DNA from: Streptomyces sp. MBT65
GTDB taxonomy: Bacteria; Actinomycetota; Actinomycetes; Streptomycetales; Streptomycetaceae
Assembly: GCF_016612545.1 (NCBI RefSeq)
Contig: NZ_JAENRY010000008.1
Span: forward strand, 1 to 62,833
Direction of reading: 5' to 3'
DNA: 62,833 nt
Of the stretch, positions 9,276-16,453 are shown one piece after another. The position numbers and the translations under genes were made by a program. The notes under the pieces were generated by a model, which had not been told where the DNA came from, made no database searches, and saw only the letters and a program-made list of their open reading frames with translations. The stretch's first letter is position 1, and each line of letters opens with the position of its first letter.

Positions 9276-9764
9276 CCGTGGACCTCCTTGTACTGCTGGT
9301 TGCGTGGTCACAGCCGTACACACCCCACCGCGTTGGCGACTCCGCGCGGGCAGGTTGGGTTGTGCGGCTCGGTCGCGTCCCAGACTGTCGGTCGAGGCCC
9401 GGAATTGTTAACAATTTCGATGATAATTTTGTTAGAAGACTGACCGCGAGGTGTCTGCGTGGCACGGGAGGCCATGAAGGAGGAGGCGCGCGCTCGGCGC
9501 CGCCACCGCATCCACTGAACGAAAAAGCCGTCTGCCTCACTGATGCCGGCCGGACCTCTTCGACCGGCCCCCCATCACCACGTCATCCGGCCATGCCGGT
9601 GACAACTACCGGACCTCGGCACAACGGCGGCGGGACCCGCAATTGACCGAGTGGGTCACCATGCTCGTCGGCCTTCAGGGCAAGCTCGTCGTTGTCGCCG
9701 CACCGCCAGTCCGGTCGCGGCCGCCCCCAACCCCTGATCGGGGGTGGGGACGACCACGGGTGGT
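9276..9764. other. Intergenic region with AT-rich promoter
   Basis: No gene seen. It holds the regulatory region of the esterase (AT-rich block around 9403-9435) and a stretch at 9501-9527 that matches the sequence downstream of the intact tRNA-Thr gene at 25 of 27 positions. The part nearest the lipoprotein gene has no evident feature. Confidence 0.6.
9403..9416. promoter_or_regulatory. Operator-like palindrome upstream of esterase
   Basis: The perfect 14-bp palindrome AATTGTTAACAATT stands out in a GC-rich genome and is followed by a second related half (TTTTGTTAGAAG). GntR/LacI-type repressors often use TTGTTAACAA-like sites. It sits about 130 bases upstream of the esterase start and would suit substrate-inducible control. 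No cognate regulator is adjacent. Confidence 0.45.
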
Positions 9765-10265
9765 TCAGCGCGACTCAGCCGTCGCCGCGGTAGAAGGTGA
9801 CGCTGTGGCAAGTTCCCTGACGTGCTTGACCCAGGCCGCCGAAACGCTCGCCGGGACCTTCGTCGTCAGGCCTCCGTCCTTGGTGAACGCGAGCCCCCGG
9901 TTGTACGCACCGCCGCCACACCCGTCGGACTGGCGCGAGAGCTTCACGTCGGTGGTGGCGTCGATGAGGGGGCTGTCGGTGCCCTTCCGGGTGACTCGGA
10001 AGCGGAGCTGGGAGGCGTCCGGGTCCACGTCGTCCGGCAGCGGGAGGTTCACCTTTGTGATCTCCTCCTCCTCCAGCTCGCCCTTCGCGCACTTGCCCCG
10101 CGTGCACAGCTCGTAGGAAGCGCCCGCGAGGCCGTCGTAGCCCTCGTGCAGGAACATCACACCGACACCGGACACGACGCCGACGCCGGCGCAGGGCGTC
10201 GGGCTGCCGCAGGCGGACACGGCCGCGAGCAGGGCGGACACGCCGACGAGCACGCGCAGTCGCAT
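9765..10265 (-). CDS. Putative lipoprotein
   Basis: A 166-residue protein beginning MRLRVLVGVSALLAAVSAC, a lipoprotein signal with lipobox VSAC (Cys at about residue 19). The mature part is a small beta-rich domain with further cysteines (CTRGKC, DGCGGG). An alternative GTG twelve bases upstream overlaps the protease stop (GTGA), which would couple the two genes. It follows the broken serine protease directly and may have served that protease, for example as inhibitor or chaperone. No family is recognised. Confidence 0.7.
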   Translation of the reverse strand: MRLRVLVGVSALLAAVSACGSPTPCAGVGVVSGVGVMFLHEGYDGLAGASYELCTRGKCAKGELEEEEITKVNLPLPDDVDPDASQLRFRVTRKGTDSPLIDATTDVKLSRQSDGCGGGAYNRGLAFTKDGGLTTKVPASVSAAWVKHVRELATASPSTAATAESR

Positions 10266-10273
10266 CACAGGCC

Positions 10274-12728
10274 TCACCATTTCTTGACACCTCCCGGAAG
10301 CGCCTTCTCGGCCAGCGCGATGTCGGCGAAGACTACGGTGCACTTGCCGTCCCAGGCATCGCTGCACTCGCCGTCGTCGGTGCGGGTAGCGCAACCCCCG
10401 GCCGAGATGGTCCCCTTCGCGTACACGGAGCCGTTCGACTTCACGGTGTAGACCGGGCCTCCGGAGTCCGCGCTGATCACGCAGCTCCCGGAGTTCTTCT
10501 GGGCCACGGTCATGTTCTGGGCGACCGTTCCGTCGCCGTACTTGACCCGCTTCTTCGTCTCGGTGACCTTCCAGCCACAGACCTCGGAGGAGCGGGCGCC
10601 TCCGGTGCAGAACTTCTCGCCCTTCTTCGAGCGCGTGGTCCACCGGTTCGCGACCCGCCTCAAAACGCTTTCCTTCTTGTAGATGCGCGCCGACACGTCG
10701 TACTTGTTGGCGATGACCTCGATCAGTGACAGGTCTCCTGAGTAGTAGTTCTGCCCCGAGAGCTTGGTCGAGCCCCTGCCGTTCCCCCAGTTGTCGTGGT
10801 CGACGAACCCCACGGTGACCGTGTTGTCGGCACCCGTTTTGTCCCAGCTGTTCATGTATCCGTCGGCATACGTGCAGTGCCCGGCACTGACGATGTACGG
10901 GTTGCCCCTGTACGTCCAGGCGAAGCCGGTGGTGCACGCCTTGATCTTGTTGGCCGCGTCACCGGCGGGCCAGTGGGACTCATAGCCGGCTCCCCCTTGA
11001 AGGGGTTCTTGTCGCTCCACCGGTCCGCCGTCGCCTCGAGCTGCGTGACCCCGGGGTTGACCCGGACCGTGACCGCGTCGGTGCCGTACCGCTGACCGAG
11101 CCGGTCCGCGAGGCCGTCGTCCTGAGCCGCGATCTCGACCACGACCTTGTTGGTCTCGGCGTCGACTTCCGCCGTGGCGAGAGCTGTGGCGCCGGTGATG
11201 TCGTCCTCGTCGAGGAGGAGGATCTCGTCGGCGATGGAGTCGAGTTCCGCCTGACTGTGGCTGACGACCTCGGTGGTGGGGACCACGGTGGCGTCGGTGG
11301 TCGTGATGGTGTCCGCCACGTCGCCCTTGGTCGTGGTGGTGCCGTCGGCGGCCTCCGTCGTGTCCTCCGTGGCGCCGCCGTCACTGCCCTGGCCGACGGG
11401 AACATCCGTCAGGGAGATGGCCGCCGTCGCGTCGGTCTTCGCGTCCGTGTCCGTGACGGGGGGCGACGATCTTGCCGGTGTCCTGGTCGAGGTAGGGCGG
11501 AGCGAGCTCGTCGGGTGACGTCTCGGCGCGCTCCTCGGCCGCCTCCAGGGCGTACGACTGCACCGTGGTCGGCGAGGACAGGCTGTCCAGGTCGGTTCCC
11601 TCGGTGGTGACCTCGACCCGGTTCAGCTGGACGGTGACGGAGTCCGAGGGTGCCGGTGAGTTGGCGCCCGTGAAGGTTGCCCGCAGCTGGAGGTCTCCGT
11701 CGTCGGTCAGAGCGCCGGCGTCCCAGGTGAGTTCCGGTGTGACGCCGCCGGTCAGGGCGACCGGCCAGGTGACCGCGCTGCTGTCGGAGCTCAGGGTGAC
11801 GGCGGAGGCGGGGATGTCCGACCACGTGCCGCTCTCGCTGCGCCGGTACTGGAAGGTGGCACCCGTCAGGTCGGCGGGCCCGGCGGCTGTGAGGGTGACG
11901 GCGTGGCCGACCTCCTCGCCGTTGAGCGGTGCGGTGAGCCCGGCGCTGCCCACGTGGAAGGTGTAGCCGGTGGCGGCGGAGGTGTTGCCCGCCTTGTCGG
12001 TGGCGGTGACGGTCAGCTTGTGGCTGCCCTCGCTCGTCGGGGTCAGGTCGATCGCTGTCGCCGCTCCGGACGCGGTGACCGTGGTGGCCGTCGCCCCGTC
12101 GAGGGAGTAGGCGAAGCCGGCCAGGCCCTTGTCCGTGAACGTCAGCGTGAACTCCCCTGTGTCGCCCGCGTCGCCCGCCCAGGAGTCGTCGGGGAAGTCC
12201 GGCGAGGACACGGTGGGTGTTGCGGGCGCGGTGGTGTCGACGGTGACGCGGTAGTGGGCCGTGGGTCCCCAGGTCCCGGCGGAGTTGACCGCCCGCACGT
12301 GCAGGTACCAGGTGCCTTCCGTGAATGTGCCGCTGTAGCTCGCAGTGGTGCTGTCCGAGACGGTGTCCGGGACGGTGGTGGCGGTGGAGTCCACGATGCA
12401 GCTGTAACCGGACGCGGTGGCGGAGGTCGTCCAGGCGGCCTTGAAGCCGGTCGCCTTGTAGGCGGCGGACTGGTCGGGGTGGGTGGTGGACGTGACCGTC
12501 GGCAACAGCGCCAGTGTCGAGTCGACGGTGAACGCGTAATGGGCGGCGGAACCGGACCAGTTGCCGGCTTTGTCCTTGGCCCGCACGTGCAGGTACCGGG
12601 CGCCGTCGGCGCTCACCGTGGTGCTGTACGAGGCTGCGGCTTGGGTGCTGCTGGTGGCGGGCAGTGTCGAGCTGTTCTGATCGACGGGGCAAGGCCACTG
12701 GGCTGACGCACCCATGGAAACAAGGTTT
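10274..12728 (-). pseudogene. Secreted Ig-repeat/S1 serine protease, split by two frameshifts
   Basis: Three frames read as one protein. From 12728 to about 11464 are Ig-like or cadherin-like beta repeats ending TGKIVAP. Dropping one base in the six-base run at 11458-11463 continues into VTDTDAKTDATAA and a protease propeptide (VVSHSQAELDSIADEILLLD, then VTVRVNPGVTQLEA). Adding one base in the five-base run at 10992-10996 continues into a chymotrypsin-fold protease with SAGHC (His), GDLSLIEV (Asp) and SADSGGPV (Ser), plus paired cysteines. Each shift is one base in a homopolymer, so these are either sequencing errors or real decay. The N-terminus has no signal peptide and abuts the tRNA-Thr fragment, so the gene also looks truncated. 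Confidence 0.7.
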
Positions 12729-12744
12729 TGGAATAGAAAAAGAC

Positions 12745-12769
12745 CCAGGTCAGATGGTGTCCGACCTGG
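12745..12769 (-). terminator. tRNA-type terminator after tRNA-Thr fragment A
   Basis: A ten-pair stem (TCCAGGTCGGA side with one G-U pair) followed by CTTTTTCT on the minus strand, immediately 3' of the truncated tRNA-Thr copy, as expected downstream of a tRNA gene. Confidence 0.65.
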
Positions 12770-12777
12770 ACCTTGAC

Positions 12778-12817
12778 TGAGCCCCCTGTCGGATTCGAAC
12801 CGACGACGCATTACAAG
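12778..12817 (-). repeat. tRNA-Thr 3' fragment A (att-like, 4-base deletion)
   Basis: Thirty bases identical to the T-arm and acceptor 3' half of the intact tRNA-Thr at 39493-39566, then a four-base gap and ten more matching bases (GCATTACAAG on the plus strand). The D-arm half and the 5' acceptor strand are missing, so it is not a functional tRNA. It has the same orientation as the intact gene and keeps a terminator, as a displaced attachment-site copy would. Confidence 0.75.
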
Positions 12818-13279
12818 ACCATGAGCGGTCATGCTCTCCAGTGCCGCGCCATGCTGCCGAGTGATGTTCAGCCTGATCAGAGCATGTACGGCCGGTTGTC
12901 CTGTGCCGCCTCGTTTCACGTCGTCCGAAGGCGACCGGCCACCGGGCGGCCACCGCGAGCGCAACTGTCGCGAGCACTGCCGCATTCCCGTACCCGCCAC
13001 GTCAGTTGTGGCGGGCCCACAAGTCTCGGAGGATGCGCCCTCCGGCGCTCGGCCTACGAAACTTGCAGGGAAGCGTCATCGACCGTGACAGCAGCAGCTC
13101 CAAGTCTCCTTAGAGGGCGGTACGCGAGTTGATGTCCGGTTCGGGACTGCGGGTTGAGTGAGGTTGGCGGGTCGGGTGTTCGCGTCGGGGGGCAGGGGCC
13201 GAGCCGGTCGAACATGCCCGCCGATCCGGAGTGAGTCCGGGCGGCAAGCCCGTCGAGGCGTTGTGGCACCATCCCGGTT
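12818..13279. other. Intergenic region inside island boundary
   Basis: No protein gene or RNA gene recognised between tRNA-Thr fragment A and the HEAT-repeat gene. Open frames here are short and lack family signatures. Confidence 0.5.
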
Positions 13280-14185
13280 GTGGATGACCGTACGCATGAT
13301 GTGGATTGGTCCGGCATATTCCATGCCGCGGGTCCCGCCGCCGACACGCCGCGGCATCTGGCCGCTCTCCTCGGCGACGATGCGCGGGCTTTCGTCGACG
13401 GGTATTCGCACCTGTGGTCGGCGACGCTTCGTCGCGAGGGGAAGGCCTGGCCTGCGACGGCGCCCACCGCTCTGCTTGTCGCCGAACTCCTGGACAATCC
13501 GCTGCTGGGGCCGGACGATCCCTCGCTGCGCGATGCCATGCTCGCCTATCTATACGAGGTCGGCGTCGCCGCCGACCTCGGCGACCGGGCTGTGCAGATC
13601 CGTGCGCAAGTCCAGGACTGCGAACCGGAGCTGCAGGGCTGGACTGCCGAATACCTGTCGGCCGATGCGGACGGCAGGGCCCGGAAATGGCAGGACGGCA
13701 CGGGGCTGGGCGAACTCGTCCTCGATCAAGCGGCGCTTGCCTGCTTCGACCTGGTTCCCGAGCTCCTGCGGCGAGCACTGCCGTACCTCGCCTCGGAACG
13801 CGCCAGGCGCAGGACATGCGCCGCAGCAGCTGTCGGGTCACTGGCGCGGCATCCCGCAGCCGCCGCGCAGCGTCGGGAGCTGCTGAAACAGATGACGTCG
13901 ATGGCCCAAGCTGCCGATTCCTCATACGACCTGGCGACGTTCTTGATCGCCATCGGCCACCTCGGCGGCGACACGCGGCCCTGGCTGACTGATCCGCATG
14001 CGGGCGTTCGGGTCTGTGCGGCCCTAACGCCCGGCCTTGCCGACGACGACACAGCGAACCAGGTGCTGATGGAACTGGCGCGGTCGCCGCAAACCTTCGG
14101 CAAGTCGTTCGGCGACATGGCTCCACCTTTTCAGCTCCAGTCCAAGTCGTACTGGGACCCGCTGACAGGACCGCGCGCGAGCTGA
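13280..14185 (+). CDS. HEAT-repeat protein, probably truncated at 3' end
   Basis: A 301-residue, all-helical, Ala/Leu-rich protein from a GTG start (MDDRTHDVDWSGIFHAAG). Repeated helical pairs such as LASERARRRTCAAAAVGSLA and GHLGGDTRPWLTDPHAGVRV indicate an alpha-solenoid. Related solenoids occur in Streptomyces as adaptors or immunity-type proteins near polymorphic toxins, which fits this Rhs island. The protein ends abruptly (QSKSYWDPLTGPRAS) about 20 bases before the IS-like element. I infer that the insertion removed the normal C-terminus, so this copy may not work. Confidence 0.65.
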   Translation: MDDRTHDVDWSGIFHAAGPAADTPRHLAALLGDDARAFVDGYSHLWSATLRREGKAWPATAPTALLVAELLDNPLLGPDDPSLRDAMLAYLYEVGVAADLGDRAVQIRAQVQDCEPELQGWTAEYLSADADGRARKWQDGTGLGELVLDQAALACFDLVPELLRRALPYLASERARRRTCAAAAVGSLARHPAAAAQRRELLKQMTSMAQAADSSYDLATFLIAIGHLGGDTRPWLTDPHAGVRVCAALTPGLADDDTANQVLMELARSPQTFGKSFGDMAPPFQLQSKSYWDPLTGPRAS

Positions 14186-14206
14186 TGCTCGGCGTCCACG
14201 AGGAGG

Positions 14207-14629
14207 CTACGGTCGCGGCAGGGTGAACAGCCCCTGCTCGATCTCGGCGAGGATTCCACGGTCGGCGAGCCGCTTGAGCTTCAGACGGACGTTGTTGATG
14301 TTGCTGGGCGCGATCTCCACGTCTATCGCTTCGCACACCGCCCGCGCCCGCAGCGGGGCATCGGCCGCGGCGAACACCGCCAGGATCTGCTGGTAGGCCG
14401 GATGGTCCGGCAGCTTTGGTGCCGGCGGCGCGGGCGGCTGCGGATCGGGCAGTTCCAGCAGCGTCTTGCGGGTGATCCGGACTTCCTCGGTGGCTCTGCA
14501 GAGTTCGTCCAGCCGTGCGGTCAGCTGCGCGATCTGCTCCCTCGTCGCGTCGGCTTGCGCGGTGATCTCCCGTTCCCGCTCCTCCAGCCGCACCAGCACC
14601 GCCCCGAGGGGCTGCTCTCCGCCGGTCAT
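14207..14629 (-). CDS. IS-associated winged-helix accessory protein
   Basis: A 140-residue protein started at ATG (MTGGEQPLGAVLVRLEERER), overlapping the transposase stop by four bases. The N-terminal half is a coiled coil (EEREREITAQADATREQIAQ); the C-terminal half is a winged-helix-like domain (HPAYQQILAVFAAADAPLRA, then VRLKLKRLADRGILAEIEQG). Such small ORFs often ride behind actinobacterial IS5-type transposases and may bind DNA. The reading frame is intact although the transposase is broken. Confidence 0.6.
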   Translation of the reverse strand: MTGGEQPLGAVLVRLEEREREITAQADATREQIAQLTARLDELCRATEEVRITRKTLLELPDPQPPAPPAPKLPDHPAYQQILAVFAAADAPLRARAVCEAIDVEIAPSNINNVRLKLKRLADRGILAEIEQGLFTLPRP

Positions 14630-15456
14630 GTGCTGCGCCAGGCCGCAGTGGTGACCCCGGTCAGCCGGCGCAGTATCACCGCGGTCATCGCCCAGTACAC
14701 CCGCGACTCCGAACTGCGCGGCAGGTGCTCGTAGTCGCGCACCAGCCCGCGGTGCAGCATCAAGATCCCGTAGGCGCGCTCCACGATCCACCGCTTGGGG
14801 ATCGGCACGAACCCGGTCTGGCCCGGGTTGCGCCCGACGATCTCCACCTCGATGCCCACCGTCTGGCCGTGGGCGACGACGGCGTTCTTGAAGCCCTGGT
14901 CGACCAGGGCCTTCTGGACGATGTCGGTGTCGGCGGCGACCTTGTCCAGCAGCGCGATGCCGGCGGCGTTGTCGTGCACGGACGCGGCGAGCACCACCAC
15001 CGCGATCACCAGGCCCAACACGTCAACGGCCAGGCCGCGCTTGCGCCCCGGCACTTTTTTTGCCGCATCACGCCCCGTCGACTCCGCGGGCACCCCGGCC
15101 GCGGCATGCACGCTCTGGGTGTCGAGCACCACCAGGCTCGGGTCCGCCTTCCGCCGCGCCTTCTCCCGCACCTGCCAGCGCAGCAGGTCGTGAATGGTCT
15201 GGTCGGTGCCGTCGTCGTGCCACTTAGTGAAGTAGTACATCACCGCGCCGCGCGGCGGCAGGTCGTGCGGAAGCAGGTCCCACTGACATCCGGTGCGGCC
15301 CTGTTAGAGGAGCGCGTTGACGATCTCCCGCATCTCGTACCGGCCCTGATGGCCGCTCACCGAGCGGTGCGCGGCCTTCCACGCTGCGATCACCGGCTCA
15401 ACCAGCGCCCACTGCTCGTCGGACAGGTCGGTCTTGTAGGGCTTGCGCTCGCTCAC
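14626..15456 (-). pseudogene. IS5-family transposase with internal TAA
   Basis: One frame spans the whole transposase. The N-terminal DUF4096-type part (KTDLSDEQWALVEPVIAAWK) leads to REIVNALL, then a TAA at 15304-15306, then in the same frame QGRTGCQWDLLPHDLPPRGA and the catalytic DDE part (SLVVLDTQSVHAAAGVP, VPGRKRGLAVDVLGLV, IPKRWIVERAYGIL). Family members normally have a Tyr at the TAA position, so a single substitution explains the stop. The protein would be about 276 residues if intact. Confidence 0.8.
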
Positions 15457-15645
15457 AGCATTCAGCCCAGCACGCCCGAGCCCGCCGACCGGCCGGGATA
15501 CCGCAGCACCACACAATCAGGTGACGACAAATCACCTACCAACTCGCATACCACCCTCTCAGGCCGAGGTTGGGAAAGGCCCACTCGCTCCGCTTCGCCA
15601 GACCGTAGCCGCTACTCCTCGGAGGCATAGTCCCTGAGGGCGAAA

Positions 15646-15879
15646 TCAGATTTCCGACACGTCACATCTCGGCCGTTCTGCGGAGTCGGCAGTGAGGCAA
15701 CATCCATCGCCGCCGATTTGTGCGGCCTCGCGCGGAATAAGAATCGCGTGCGCACGGGAGTGATTTGACGCTGTCGCCAGCAGGACGGCCGCGAAAGTAG
15801 TCGGATCGATTCCGTCGAACAGCTCTTCCGGCCCGAAGGGATCTTGCTCCAGGAGTTGTCGGGTGGCGCTCTCGGCCGG
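15646..15879 (-). pseudogene. In-frame open stretch downstream of immunity gene
   Basis: Directly after the stop of the candidate immunity gene, the same frame stays open for 77 codons and reads like protein (TRQLLEQDPFGPEELFDGID, then PTTFAAVLLATASNHSRAHA), but it has no start codon. It may be the tail of a longer ancestral protein cut by a CGA-to-TGA change, or a remnant of another gene. No family is recognised. Confidence 0.35.
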
Positions 15880-16392
15880 TCAGCGACGCTTCGCCTTCTT
15901 CCTAACCCGGTCGATCAACTTGGCGTCGAAGTAGGCAAATCGCTCCTGGTCGTTGTCCACTCCTTCGAGAATGTAGCGAGCCAACATCGCATGACCGGTC
16001 GCGTACTCCTGGTAGAGCGTCCAAATGCCCTCGCGGGCCGCGATCTGACAGTCGATGTCGATTTCAGGCGCACCGGCCTCCGCCTCGGTCCAGTGGGACT
16101 CCCCCGCAACACATGCAAGAAGGTGTTCGAGCAGTTCCAGACGCACAGGCTCGGAAAGGTCCTCCTGCAAGGCAGCAATGATCATCGAAGTTACGGGGAC
16201 CGCCACTTCGAACAGGAGCGACTGGATGTTGATATGCCCCTCAAGCGTGGCTTCCGCGATCTCGCTCGGTGTACCAGCCTCCAGTAGCCTGGCGAACGTC
16301 TCGGGTATGTGGGCACCCGTCTTGCTGCACCCGCACCGCAGGGACGACCAGTCAACGCGCTCGGCCTGGATCAAAGACGGCCTGTTACTCAC
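15880..16392 (-). CDS. Candidate immunity protein for the Rhs toxin
   Basis: A 170-residue protein using the GTG that gives VSNRPSLIQAERVDWSSLRC, 61 bases after the Rhs stop. An upstream TTG would overlap the toxin. It is helical, acidic and cytoplasmic-looking (IPETFARLLEAGTPSEIAEA, SEPVRLELLEHLLACVAGES), like HEAT-type immunity proteins of polymorphic toxin systems. Position immediately 3' of a toxin tip domain on the same strand is the standard place for the cognate immunity gene. GC content is visibly lower here than in the surrounding genes, a usual sign of exchanged tip/immunity cassettes. Function is inferred from context. Confidence 0.6.
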   Translation of the reverse strand: MSNRPSLIQAERVDWSSLRCGCSKTGAHIPETFARLLEAGTPSEIAEATLEGHINIQSLLFEVAVPVTSMIIAALQEDLSEPVRLELLEHLLACVAGESHWTEAEAGAPEIDIDCQIAAREGIWTLYQEYATGHAMLARYILEGVDNDQERFAYFDAKLIDRVRKKAKRR

Positions 16393-16453
16393 GCGTGCCC
16401 CCCGGGGACTACTTTCCTCACCGTGACGCTGTGGAGTATACGAGCCACGACGA

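Larger units (their letters stand above)
14205..15610 (-). mobile_element. IS5-like insertion sequence, inactivated
   Basis: The element carries a DDE transposase frame and a small accessory ORF. Its boundaries are suggested by a matching 10-bp inverted pair (GGCTACGGTC at 14205-14214 and GACCGTAGCC at 15601-15610). The ends are tentative because no target duplication was identified. The transposase has an internal stop. Confidence 0.55.

Noticed and set aside
12778..12850. Fragment A as a functional second tRNA
   Set aside because: There is no matching 5' acceptor strand, and the anticodon arm is disrupted by a four-base deletion.
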